Positions 1 to 8,584 of a stretch of 64,000 nucleotides of DNA are shown piece by piece (positions within the stretch are counted from its first letter, which is position 1; the number at the start of each line of letters is the position of its first letter). The stretch comes from CAYLYM01 sp964387645 (GTDB lineage Bacteria; Calditrichota; Calditrichia; RBG-13-44-9). The notes under the pieces are model-generated. The model had not been told where the DNA came from. It did no database searches and saw only the letters and a list, made by a program, of their open reading frames with translations. Where the stretch lies: contig CAYLYM010000006.1 in assembly GCA_964387645.1 (NCBI GenBank), positions 1-64,000 of the forward strand. The letters are read 5' to 3'. A program made the translations under genes and the position numbers.

Positions 1-99
1 AAAAATCGGTTATCTGAAATCAATTTTGGTTCTTCACAGAAAGGTATAGCTGATTTTATTAAAAATCTGAGACCCATTCTGGAAATAGAACACAGATGA
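1..99 (+). CDS. C-terminal end of an upstream gene (partial)
   Basis: Reading frame 1 is open from the first base of the window to a TGA at 97-99 and encodes 32 residues ending in LRPILEIEHR. The composition looks like real protein, but the piece is too short to assign to a family. The gene would begin to the left of the window. The following 270 bases to the PAP2 gene are AT-rich, and I see no gene in them. Confidence 0.35.
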   Translation, partial: KNRLSEINFGSSQKGIADFIKNLRPILEIEHR

Positions 100-373
100 T
101 ACTAATGAAACAGATTTACACGGATTTTGAATGGTTAAATATTTTTTGAAAATACGTTTCCGTTGTGTTTTTCGCGTTTTTGTAAAAGGTGATCCAGTGA
201 ATAAAAATATTTTATTATCAAGACATGTTTCTTTTAAACTCTCGTTTCATTAATAAATAATTTATCGGACCCTGAATAAGGATGAAAATCGGTTAAACAT
301 TTTTATAATAAACTTCAATTTCATTCAAAATTAGTAGCATACTTTTGTTAAAATACAGGCTTTATTTTTCGGC

Positions 374-1216
374 ATGAAAAAATTTTTTCTCATCATCATT
401 TTGACTTTATTCGTTTTTGAAAGTGCTCATACAAATGAAAGGTACTATTTTATTCGATCTTCCACTTGCAACAACTTTTTTTCTAATTTCAAAAGCGATT
501 TTCAACATTTTATTGGCATTGGTGTACAATTGTTCATTTCTCCCTCTCAATTCCATCAGGATGATTTGAAAAGAATTGGAATTATTGCTGGAAGTACTGC
601 TTTATTGTTTTTAATAGATAAAGATATTCGAAATTTTGCACAATCTTATCAAAGCAAAACAAACAACCGGGTTTTTCAATTAGATAATTATTATGGGAAT
701 AAATATACCTTTTACTTAACACTAAGCACCTATGTATTAGGTTATTTCTCAAGAAAAGAGGCTGTTCGAGAAACAGGATTACTATCCATGGAAGCATTTT
801 TGTATTCAGGATTCATTACGAACCTACTAAAAGTATTTATTGGCAGACGTAGACCCAATGGAGGTGAAAACCATCTCGTTTTTAAACCTTTCCAATTTAA
901 AACGCATTACAAATCCCTTCCCAGTGGTCATTCGACAGTGAGTTTTGCGGTTTCAACCATTATGGCAAAATCCTGGAATAATCTCTTTTGGAAAACATTT
1001 TGGTATGGTTCTGCGGCGATGGTGGCAGTATCACGGATTTACCATAATGCTCACTGGATTTCAGATATCTTTTCGGGAGGTATGATCGGTTACAGTATTG
1101 CTCATTTTATTAATAAGTATAACTGTGAAAGAGAAGACAATCTAAATATCCATTCTTTTCAAAGCTTTCAAATTTATATCAATGGGAATAAGTTAGGTTT
1201 TATTCTTCAATTTTAA
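374..1216 (+). CDS. PAP2-family phosphatase, membrane or periplasmic
   Basis: This 280-residue protein carries the three signature motifs of the PAP2 (type 2 phosphatidic acid phosphatase) family. They are KVFIGRRRPN (residues 153-162), PSGHS (183-187) and SRIYHNAHWISD (220-231), which supply the phosphate-binding Lys/Arg, the general acid His186 and the nucleophile His228. A hydrophobic N-terminus (about residues 4-16) looks like a signal peptide or first membrane helix, and further hydrophobic segments lie near 70-82 and 112-125. The family removes phosphate from lipid phosphates such as phosphatidate or undecaprenyl pyrophosphate at the outer face of the inner membrane. The actual substrate cannot be read from sequence. 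It stands alone, with no close neighbour on the same strand. Confidence 0.85.
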   Translation: MKKFFLIIILTLFVFESAHTNERYYFIRSSTCNNFFSNFKSDFQHFIGIGVQLFISPSQFHQDDLKRIGIIAGSTALLFLIDKDIRNFAQSYQSKTNNRVFQLDNYYGNKYTFYLTLSTYVLGYFSRKEAVRETGLLSMEAFLYSGFITNLLKVFIGRRRPNGGENHLVFKPFQFKTHYKSLPSGHSTVSFAVSTIMAKSWNNLFWKTFWYGSAAMVAVSRIYHNAHWISDIFSGGMIGYSIAHFINKYNCEREDNLNIHSFQSFQIYINGNKLGFILQF

Positions 1217-2134
1217 GGTAATTAGAACTTCATTAGACCTTCAGGGCTCTAAATTTAACTGATTATCTTGTCTTTAGTTAAATAATAAAAAATTTCGTGA
1301 GTACCATGACTTTCTTGCTCACCGTTCTACTAACCGCTAAGCTCTTATCTTAAATTTGGACTGTTCATAATTGTCAAGAATGAAAAACAGAGAGATGTCA
1401 TCCTGGGCATATTTGAGTGAATACCACCATTTTTCCTTAAAAAATTTATACACAAATAAATTTCTTTATCCATCAATTTTATATTTTGCCGTTAATTTTT
1501 TTTACATTTTACAATAAATTAATTTTAATTCTTTCTAAACCAGTTGATGTAGTTGATATGGAGAAAAAAATAAATTTGCTCAAATTGTTGCTCAAAGGGG
1601 AGATTTGCTATATGTATAATTTTCATAGAAAAATTGTTGTCGAATATGAAAAAATATTTTATAAAAGTGAGAAAGATTTTCTGTTTAAATATTTAAAAAA
1701 ATTAATAAAACAGAAACTTCCAAATTTCTATTGACAAAATAAATCATTTATTATATACTGTAATAATAGAATAATTATATTTTTGAAGAAGTTGGCGAAA
1801 ATACAGGGAAATAGTTTTTTTGATCTTGCTTGTTTTAATTTAACATTATTTTTAAAAGATTGATCTATCAATAATTTTTCAAACCTTTAGCTTAAAAAAT
1901 ATCGAGCGAATATCTAAGAAAAAAATATAAGTTAAAAATATTTATCGAATAAGATTTGTTAATGAAAAGAAATTTAGTTATGTATTTTTGAATATATATT
2001 GTATATTCAATTATATATTAAAAATATTATTAAATTCTGAAAAATATATCGTTTAAATTGATTATGGGATAAAGATTAGTTTTATTAATTTTTACTTGTT
2101 TTTAACAGGTTTATAAATAATACAGGAGGTATGA
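1217..2134. other. Long AT-rich intergenic region upstream of kaiC
   Basis: About 920 bases separate the PAP2 gene from kaiC. The only open frame of note (1486-1734, 82 codons) is rich in Phe, Lys and Ile codons, as expected of random AT-rich DNA, and has no family features, so I do not call it a gene. The stretch contains a strong candidate promoter at 1731-1759 and then some 370 bases of very AT-rich sequence that would form a long leader for the kai operon. I recognise no riboswitch or structured RNA in it. Confidence 0.6.
1731..1759 (+). promoter_or_regulatory. Sigma-70-type promoter for the kai operon
   Basis: TTGACA at 1731-1736 is followed by exactly 17 bases and TATACT at 1754-1759. 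This is a perfect -35 box and a five-of-six -10 box at ideal spacing. Transcription would start near 1766 and leave a 5' leader of about 370 nt before kaiC. The match is seen directly; use as a promoter is inferred. Confidence 0.55.
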
Positions 2135-3811
2135 ATGCAAGGAATTGAAAAAAGCCCTACTGGAATTAAGGGATTCGATGAAATAACACTAGGAGGTTTA
2201 CCTAAAGAGAGACCAACTTTAGTTTGTGGAAAAGCAGGTTGTGGAAAAACTTTATTTGCTATGGAATTTATTTATAAAGGTGCAGTAGAATTTAGAGAAC
2301 CTGGCGTATTTGTTGCATTTGAAGAGACTGAAGAAGAACTGAAAAAGAATGTTACAGCACTGGGATGGAACCTGGATAAGCTGATTGGTGAGAAAAAATT
2401 GATTATTGAACATATTCGTATTAATCCTTCAGAAATTGTGGAGACGGGAGAATATAGCCTGGATGGCCTTTTGCTTCGTTTGAAGGCTGCGATCGATGAG
2501 ATTGGCGCAAAAAGATTGGCAATTGATACTATTGAAGTTTTATTTAGTAGTTATTCCAACAGTTTTATACTTCGAGCCGAAATACAGCGGCTATTTCGTT
2601 TTCTTAAAGAAAATAAGGTTACAGCCGTTATCACGGGTGAAATGGGAGATGGTAGACTAACCCGACATGGACTGGAAGAATATGTTTCGGATTGTGTGGT
2701 TTCTTTAGATCATTCTGTTGCCAATGGAATTGCTACACGCAGGTTACGGGTGGTAAAGTATCGTGGCTCTCGCCACGGAACCAATGAATTTCCGTTTTTT
2801 ATTGAAGAAAATGGATTTTCCTTAATGCCAGTTACTGATCTGGAGATGGATTATGAGGTACCTCATGAGAAAATTTCCACAGGAATTCCCCGCTTAGATG
2901 CCATGTTTGGAGGTGAGGGCTGTTATCGGGGTAGCAGCATTCTTATTTCCGGTACTGCCGGAACAGGAAAGAGTACTTTGGCAGTTACTTTTGCAGATGC
3001 CAGTTGTCGCCGCCAAGAACCCTGCCTCTATATTAGCTTCGAAGAATCAGCAGATCAAATCATTAGAAACATGCGTTCGGTTGGATTTGATTTGAAAAAA
3101 CATATAGATAATGGCTTATTGAAATTTTACTCAACACGTCCAACCTTGATGGGATTGGAAGAACATCTTTTCATGATACAGTCACAGATAGATAAATTTA
3201 ACCCCAAGATGGTAATTGTTGATCCTATTTCAAATTTAGTATCCATTTCATCTCAACTGGAAGTGAAATGGATGTTTACCCGCTTAATTGATTTTATTAA
3301 AAGGAAACAAATCACAACTATCATGACTGATTTAACGGAACAGGATAGTTATTTCCGGGAAAATTCAACTGTGGGTATCTCCTCTCTTATTGATACCTGG
3401 ATTTTCCTCAGGGACATTGAATCGGGAGGAGAAAGAAATAGAGGGCTTTATATACTAAAAGCCAGAGGATTGAATCACTCCAATCAGATTAGAGAATTTC
3501 ATATTACTTCAAAAGGAATAAAGTTCCTGGATGTTTATACCGGACCTGGAGGAGTTTTAACAGGTTCGGCCCGATTGACTCAAATGGTAAATGATAAATT
3601 AGCAGAACTTAAACGAAAATATGAAGTAAAAAATAAACAATTACAGTTGGAATTAATGCGTAAACAGATGGAATCCAGGATAGCTGAAATCAGGGCTGAA
3701 TATGAAGCAAAAGAAGCAGAACTTAAACGTTTAATTGAACAAGATGAATTAAAACAAAAAATTTTGGAAGATGCCAGAAAAGAAATGGCGGAACTTCGTA
3801 GAGCGGATTAA
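2135..3811 (+). CDS. kaiC: KaiC-like double RecA-domain ATPase/autokinase
   Basis: This 558-residue protein has the tandem CI-CII architecture of KaiC. CI has Walker A GKAGCGKT (32-39), the paired Glu63-Glu64 and Walker B near 129-133. CII has Walker A GTAGTGKST (273-281), Glu303-Glu304 and Walker B near 359-363. Aligned by eye with cyanobacterial KaiC, the phosphorylation dyad Ser431/Thr432 falls on Ser416/Ser417 in the segment VGISSLIDT, so autophosphorylation sites appear retained. From about residue 480 the C-terminus is a charged, Lys/Glu-rich predicted coiled coil, unlike the cyanobacterial A-loop tail. An AGGAGGT ribosome site lies just ahead of the ATG. It leads an apparent operon with two kaiB genes and a hybrid kinase, with no kaiA. 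A role in timing or stress signalling is inferred. Confidence 0.93.
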   Translation: MQGIEKSPTGIKGFDEITLGGLPKERPTLVCGKAGCGKTLFAMEFIYKGAVEFREPGVFVAFEETEEELKKNVTALGWNLDKLIGEKKLIIEHIRINPSEIVETGEYSLDGLLLRLKAAIDEIGAKRLAIDTIEVLFSSYSNSFILRAEIQRLFRFLKENKVTAVITGEMGDGRLTRHGLEEYVSDCVVSLDHSVANGIATRRLRVVKYRGSRHGTNEFPFFIEENGFSLMPVTDLEMDYEVPHEKISTGIPRLDAMFGGEGCYRGSSILISGTAGTGKSTLAVTFADASCRRQEPCLYISFEESADQIIRNMRSVGFDLKKHIDNGLLKFYSTRPTLMGLEEHLFMIQSQIDKFNPKMVIVDPISNLVSISSQLEVKWMFTRLIDFIKRKQITTIMTDLTEQDSYFRENSTVGISSLIDTWIFLRDIESGGERNRGLYILKARGLNHSNQIREFHITSKGIKFLDVYTGPGGVLTGSARLTQMVNDKLAELKRKYEVKNKQLQLELMRKQMESRIAEIRAEYEAKEAELKRLIEQDELKQKILEDARKEMAELRRAD

Positions 3812-3830
3812 AAATTTTTGAGGTGATAGA

Positions 3831-4169
3831 ATGGTCAAGACAAAATCAACTCAGGATCAAAAGTCGGATAAATCAGATGAGTTTTATGAGTTAAGACTTT
3901 ATGTTGTAGGACAAAGTGAAAATTCTTTAAGAGCGTTTAAAAATTTGAAAAATATTTGTGAAGAATACCTGAAGGGTAGGTATTCTATAGAAGTGATTGA
4001 TTTGTTGGAAAATCCACAATTAGCTAAAGACCACCAGATATTGGCAGTTCCCACCCTGGTTCGGAAATTGCCTGAACCAATGAAAAAAATAATCGGGAAT
4101 CTTGCTAATAAAGAGAAAGTCCTTGTGGGACTGGATCTGAAACCGATGGAATTTAAGGATAAAGATTAA
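3831..4169 (+). CDS. kaiB: KaiB-like protein, copy 1 (canonical type)
   Basis: This 112-residue protein follows kaiC after 19 bases. After a polar N-terminal extension of about 17 residues it matches the thioredoxin-like KaiB fold. Visible features are the strand LRLYVVG (21-27), the segment IEVIDLLENPQLA (53-65), the AVPTL cis-proline motif (72-76) and the end KIIGNLANKEKVLVGLDL. These correspond closely to cyanobacterial KaiB, where the protein switches fold and binds the KaiC CI ring. Here it presumably binds the upstream-encoded KaiC. It is the more canonical of the two copies. The frame ends in a charged tail, EFKDKD. Binding and fold-switching are inferred. Confidence 0.92.
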   Translation: MVKTKSTQDQKSDKSDEFYELRLYVVGQSENSLRAFKNLKNICEEYLKGRYSIEVIDLLENPQLAKDHQILAVPTLVRKLPEPMKKIIGNLANKEKVLVGLDLKPMEFKDKD

Positions 4170-4192
4170 TCTAAAGCAAGGAAGGATCATTA

Positions 4193-4531
4193 ATGAAAAA
4201 TGGAGAAAAAGAAATTCAAAATGTAGCGGCTGAATTTGAAAAAGCTTTGCAAAAACAGGGAAAGTTATTTTATCGACTCAAGCTTTTTATCTCTGCTAAT
4301 TCGCCAAGATCGAACAAAGCGATCTTGAATTTAAAATATATCTGCCAGACTTATCTTGATGAAAAATATGAATTAGAGGTAATTGATGTTTTAAAAGAAA
4401 GAAGTAGTTTAAAAACCTATCACATTATAGCTATTCCGACTTTAATTAAAGAGACACCTCTTCCAAAACGAAAGCTGATTGGAGATTTATCCAATAAAGA
4501 AGAAGTTTTATATGGATTAGGCATCAAATGA
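4193..4531 (+). CDS. kaiB: KaiB-like protein, copy 2 (divergent)
   Basis: This is a second 112-residue KaiB-fold protein, 23 bases after the first. It has a longer lead (about 26 residues) and then LKLFISANSP, LEVIDVLKE, AIPTL (80-84) and KLIGDLSNKEEVLYGLGIK. Aligned without gaps over the KaiB core, the two copies share about 39 of 84 positions by my hand count, so they are diverged paralogues rather than a recent duplication. The NPQL segment of canonical KaiB is replaced by RSSL. That may alter partner choice, for example the kinase encoded next rather than KaiC. Its stop codon precedes the kinase gene by 19 bases. Confidence 0.9.
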   Translation: MKNGEKEIQNVAAEFEKALQKQGKLFYRLKLFISANSPRSNKAILNLKYICQTYLDEKYELEVIDVLKERSSLKTYHIIAIPTLIKETPLPKRKLIGDLSNKEEVLYGLGIK

Positions 4532-4550
4532 GCGAGGAGGAATTCTTAAA

Positions 4551-7457
4551 GTGGGGAATGGAAAAAAAACTCAATCTCATCTTGAAAAGGAGATTCAACG
4601 TTTGCAGAAAGAGTTGGGAGAAGCCACTTCAACTTTAAACGCCATAAGAGCTGGCGAAGTGGATGCCATCGTGGTACATGGTGATAAACAGACCCATGTA
4701 TATACACTTAAAAGAGCTGATCAATCGTTTCTAACTCTTGTTGAGGAAATGTTGGAAGGGGCTGTAATTTTTGCATTAGATGGCACGATAATATATTGTA
4801 ATTCAAGCTTTGCTGAAATGGTCGGAATGCCGGTGAAAAAGGTTATCGGTTCATCGTTTTATCAGTTTGTGCTCCCTTCGAGAAAAATTGATATAGAAAA
4901 AACTCTGAAAAAAATTGATAAGGATGGATTGCAATTTGAAATGGAATTGAAAACTGCGTTGGATAAGAATATACCTGCACTTTTATCCATTAAAAAGACA
5001 ACCATTGAAAAGGAAGAATTGTTCACCACAACAATTGTTGATTTAAGCGAACAAAAAAGAAATGAGGAGATTATTGCACGTGGAAGATTGATAGAATCAA
5101 TGTTAAAACAATCGCAAGAAGCGATTTTGGTTTGTGATGTTGAAGGGCGAATTATCATGAGTAGCGAGCCAGCCAGAGAAATGGCCGGTAAAACCAACCT
5201 GAATCAATATTTCAAGAATGTTTTCCCCAATATTGTTTTAATGTTAGACGATCCTTCAGGTTCAGAAACAATTAAACAAATTCCTTTCTCAATCGATGAT
5301 ATTTTGCAAGGCAAATTTTTTTACAATATCGAAGGTAAATTTCAGCGCGGAGATGGCAAAATCTATAATATTTTACTGCGAGCTCAAAGTATAAGAGATG
5401 AGAAAGATAATATAATTGGTGCTGTTGTTGGGTTTTCGGATATCACTCGGATTAAGAAAACTGAAAGTAAACGTGTGGCGCTATTTCAGATATCACATGC
5501 AGCTTTTTCTGCAGGTAATTTGAAGGAATTCTATTCCAAAGTGCATCAGATTGTTGGCAAAGTTTGTTATGCTGAAAATTTTTATATTGCCTTGTATTAT
5601 AGAAATAAAAAAAGATTTGAGTTTGTATATGTTGTGGATGAATATGAGAAATCACGCTTACCCAGTGCTCTGGCAGAGATTCTTATAAATAAGGTCACCC
5701 AAAAAAAAGAACCTTTATTGGCTTCAAAATCCGAAATTAAAAATTGGGTTTTGGAAAAAGGAGAGAAGTTTGAAGGAAAAATACCGAATTATTTTTTAGG
5801 AGTGCCTTTAAAAGTAAAAGATCAGCCCATCGGCGTTTTGGCTCTTCAGACTTATAGGAATTGTGTGTCTTTCGATGAGGAAGAGATGGATTTCTTGAGA
5901 GTTATATCTGAACAGGTGGCAATGGCTATAGAGCGTATTCGGATAAATGAAGAAAATAAATTTCACAATACTGTTTTAACGTGGGTGCCCTATGGAGTTT
6001 TAATATTAGATCATACAGGAAAATTGGTCTGGGCTAATTCCACCTTTTGTCAGATGATAGATTATTCAATGAAGGAACTCCAGGATGAATTTCCACCAAT
6101 ATATAAAGATTCTGTAAATTTTGGGCAACTTTTCGTTGAGATAGTAAAGTCTCTCGAGGAAAGTCAATCGTGGCAGGGAGAACTTGTTGTTTTAAGAAAA
6201 GATGGGAGTAATTTTCCTGCAGAAGCAATTTTTTCTCCAATAGAAAGAAATGGGAGTTATTTAGCAAGATATGTTGCCATCATACAAGACGTTTCTGAGA
6301 AACGTGAATTGGAACAACAATTTTTCCAGGCTCAGAAAATGGAGGCCATTGGCAAACTTGCTGGTGGTGTGGCCCACGATTTTAATAATATTCTCACCAT
6401 AATTAATGGTTATAGCGATTTATTGTTGGCCAGATTAGATACGGATCATCCTTTTTACAAAGAAATATCTATGATCCGAAAAGCTGGGGAGCGGGCAAGC
6501 GGGTTGACAAACCAGCTTTTAGCTTTCAGCAGAAAGCAAATGATACGCCCCAGAAATCTTAACCTGAATACAATAATAAAAGACACAGAAAAAATGTTGA
6601 AGCGTTTAATAGGCGAAGATATTGAGCTTGTAACTCATCTAGATCCCGATTTAAATGAAATTCACGTTGATCCCACACAGATTGATCAAATCATTATGAA
6701 TCTTGCTGTAAATGCCAGGGATGCCATGCCCAAAGGGGGCAAACTAACTATTGAAACAAAAAATGTCGAATTAGACCAGAGTTATATCCAGAAACATGGA
6801 GAAGTTAAAGCAGGTTCTTATGTGATGCTTTCTATAAGTGATACAGGAATCGGGATAGATAAGGAAACGATGCAACATATTTTTGAGCCTTTTTTTACAA
6901 CTAAAGGTAAGGGAGAAGGAACCGGGCTTGGTTTATCTACTGTATACGGAATTGTAAAGCAAAATAATGGATATATTTGGGTTTACAGCGAGCCCGGCGA
7001 AGGTGCAGTTTTTAAAATCTATTTCCCAATAACTTCTAAAAAAGCTGGAGATGTCGAAGTCGAGAAAATTTCATCAGAAGAGTTAATTGGTAATGAAACA
7101 ATTCTCCTAGCAGAAGATGATCATTGGGTAAGAGAATTAACAAAGTCCACTCTGGAAGCTTATGGTTACAAAGTATTGGAAGTAGAACGCGGTGATGAAG
7201 CGCTTAAAATTTGCAAAGAATTTAAGAATCCCATACATTTGCTGTTAACTGATGTAGTTATGCCTGGAATGAGTGGTAGCGAACTAGCTAAAAAAATATT
7301 AGAATATCATAAGGATATCAAAATTTTATATATGTCGGGTTATACCGATGACGCCATGATAAGATATGGGATTCGTGATAAAGAAGTAGAGTTTCTTCAA
7401 AAGCCTTTTTCTTCAAAAGTTCTTCTTGAAAAAGTAAGAAAGATATTGAATAAATAG
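4551..7457 (+). CDS. PAS/GAF hybrid sensor histidine kinase of the kai operon
   Basis: The 968-residue protein starts at a GTG preceded by GAGGAGG (4534-4540). Domains in order are: an N-terminal coiled coil (about 8-35) with the segment AGEVDAIVV; PAS 1 (about 60-165); PAS 2 (about 180-300); GAF (about 305-460); PAS 3 (about 468-585); HisKA with His609 in GGVAHDFNN; and HATPase_c with NLAVNARDA (717-725), DTGIGID (764-770) and GTGLGLS (790-796). A C-terminal receiver follows with Asp856/Asp857, phospho-acceptor Asp901 (LLLTDVVMPG) and Lys951. No transmembrane segment is evident, so it is cytoplasmic. The receiver on the same chain suggests an internal phosphorelay. Co-transcription with kaiCBB suggests it reads or sets the KaiC state. 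The signal is unknown. Confidence 0.93.
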   Translation: MGNGKKTQSHLEKEIQRLQKELGEATSTLNAIRAGEVDAIVVHGDKQTHVYTLKRADQSFLTLVEEMLEGAVIFALDGTIIYCNSSFAEMVGMPVKKVIGSSFYQFVLPSRKIDIEKTLKKIDKDGLQFEMELKTALDKNIPALLSIKKTTIEKEELFTTTIVDLSEQKRNEEIIARGRLIESMLKQSQEAILVCDVEGRIIMSSEPAREMAGKTNLNQYFKNVFPNIVLMLDDPSGSETIKQIPFSIDDILQGKFFYNIEGKFQRGDGKIYNILLRAQSIRDEKDNIIGAVVGFSDITRIKKTESKRVALFQISHAAFSAGNLKEFYSKVHQIVGKVCYAENFYIALYYRNKKRFEFVYVVDEYEKSRLPSALAEILINKVTQKKEPLLASKSEIKNWVLEKGEKFEGKIPNYFLGVPLKVKDQPIGVLALQTYRNCVSFDEEEMDFLRVISEQVAMAIERIRINEENKFHNTVLTWVPYGVLILDHTGKLVWANSTFCQMIDYSMKELQDEFPPIYKDSVNFGQLFVEIVKSLEESQSWQGELVVLRKDGSNFPAEAIFSPIERNGSYLARYVAIIQDVSEKRELEQQFFQAQKMEAIGKLAGGVAHDFNNILTIINGYSDLLLARLDTDHPFYKEISMIRKAGERASGLTNQLLAFSRKQMIRPRNLNLNTIIKDTEKMLKRLIGEDIELVTHLDPDLNEIHVDPTQIDQIIMNLAVNARDAMPKGGKLTIETKNVELDQSYIQKHGEVKAGSYVMLSISDTGIGIDKETMQHIFEPFFTTKGKGEGTGLGLSTVYGIVKQNNGYIWVYSEPGEGAVFKIYFPITSKKAGDVEVEKISSEELIGNETILLAEDDHWVRELTKSTLEAYGYKVLEVERGDEALKICKEFKNPIHLLLTDVVMPGMSGSELAKKILEYHKDIKILYMSGYTDDAMIRYGIRDKEVEFLQKPFSSKVLLEKVRKILNK

Positions 7458-7977
7458 AATAAAAAACTCACCACGGCACACTTATTCTTTTTTAACAATT
7501 AAAAGGTTATATTTTAATTTATTATTTCTGCAATTAAAGGACCGATTGATCCTTCAATTAAGATGATGAGACTTTAACTGTCGAAAAAATCGATAAATTT
7601 ATCGATTTTGAATCTATAATCGATAAGAAGACTCATCCAATTATAAATTTTAGAAAACTTAAATTTTGTTTTAAGTTTATTATTTTATTCGTCTTAGATA
7701 AATGCACTTAAGTTATTTTGATATTTTTTTGATAAAAATCAGCAGAAAGAGAGAAAGAATACCAATATTGAAGTAAAGCGGAAGTTTTTTGAAAGTGGAT
7801 ATGCTTTTGATTAGCAATATTTACAAATCAAAAGTTTCTGTTTTTAATAGACTCTTGAAAGTATAAATAAACCGCTTTTTTAAAATATAGCATTGCTAAC
7901 AAGGTAAATCTGCTTTATTTTCGATCACATTTTATTGCGAATTACTTTGAGGATGGAAAAAATTAGCAAGGTAATTT
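7458..7977. other. Intergenic region between the kai operon and rdgB
   Basis: The 520 bases hold no convincing gene on either strand. The one notable element is a perfect palindrome at 7586-7609, listed separately. The rest is AT-rich sequence that must include the rdgB promoter, which I cannot place confidently. Confidence 0.5.
7586..7609. repeat. 24-bp perfect palindrome after the kai operon
   Basis: Two 12-base arms, AAAATCGATAAA and TTTATCGATTTT, abut with no spacer and are exact reverse complements. A partial ATCGAT-like repeat (AATCGATAAG) follows about 8 bases later. It lies about 130 bases beyond the kinase stop codon. It could be a dimeric regulator site or part of a weak AT-rich terminator; the lack of a loop and of a clear T tract favours a protein-binding site. 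Confidence 0.45.
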
Positions 7978-8571
7978 ATGTTAAAGATAGTTGTTGCTAC
8001 TGGTAATGAAGACAAGTTTAGAGAAATTCTGGATATTTTAAAAGAAGTGCCGGCAGAGTTTTTCTCATTAAAAGATTTTCCTGATATACCTGAGATCGAG
8101 GAAACCGGTATAAGTTTTACCGAGAATGCGTTGTTAAAGGCAAGAACGGTACACAAAGCTACTGGTCTTTTTACCCTTGCCGATGATTCAGGTCTTGAAG
8201 TAGACGCATTGAATGGAGCACCTGGAATTTATTCTGCACGTTATGCTGGGCAAGAAAAAGATTATACGGCAAATAATGAAAAGCTATTGAGAGAAATGGA
8301 GCAACTTCCTCCAAAAATGCGAGGTGCCCAATTTCGATGTGTGGTGGCTTTAGTTGGGCAGAATTTTGAGCAAATCGTGGAAGGTGTGATTCGAGGCCGA
8401 ATTATTGATGAATTGCGCGGGAGTGCCGGATTTGGCTATGATCCCCTGTTCGTCCCCGAAGGTTACAACAAAACTTTTGCTGAGTTGGGTGAGGAGATCA
8501 AAAATAGGATCAGCCACCGTGCCAGAGCGTTTCATAAAGCGAAAGAAATTCTTCTGAACTTATGGGAATAA
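7978..8571 (+). CDS. rdgB: XTP/dITP pyrophosphatase (Ham1/RdgB family)
   Basis: This 197-residue protein has the RdgB signature from the N-terminal strand VVATGNEDKFREI (the family's nucleotide-binding T/SxNxxK motif) to TLADDSGLEVDALNGAPGIYSARY and the C-terminal ISHRARA motif. The family hydrolyses non-canonical purine nucleotides (dITP, XTP) to monophosphates and keeps them out of DNA and RNA. Length matches the usual 190-200 residues. It converges with acpH, whose stop codon lies 13 bases away on the opposite strand. Confidence 0.95.
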   Translation: MLKIVVATGNEDKFREILDILKEVPAEFFSLKDFPDIPEIEETGISFTENALLKARTVHKATGLFTLADDSGLEVDALNGAPGIYSARYAGQEKDYTANNEKLLREMEQLPPKMRGAQFRCVVALVGQNFEQIVEGVIRGRIIDELRGSAGFGYDPLFVPEGYNKTFAELGEEIKNRISHRARAFHKAKEILLNLWE

Positions 8572-8584
8572 AAACCTCGATTTT

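Noticed and set aside
1486..1734. 82-codon frame upstream of kaiC
   Set aside because: Codon content follows the AT-rich background, there is no ribosome site or family feature, and the promoter overlaps its end.
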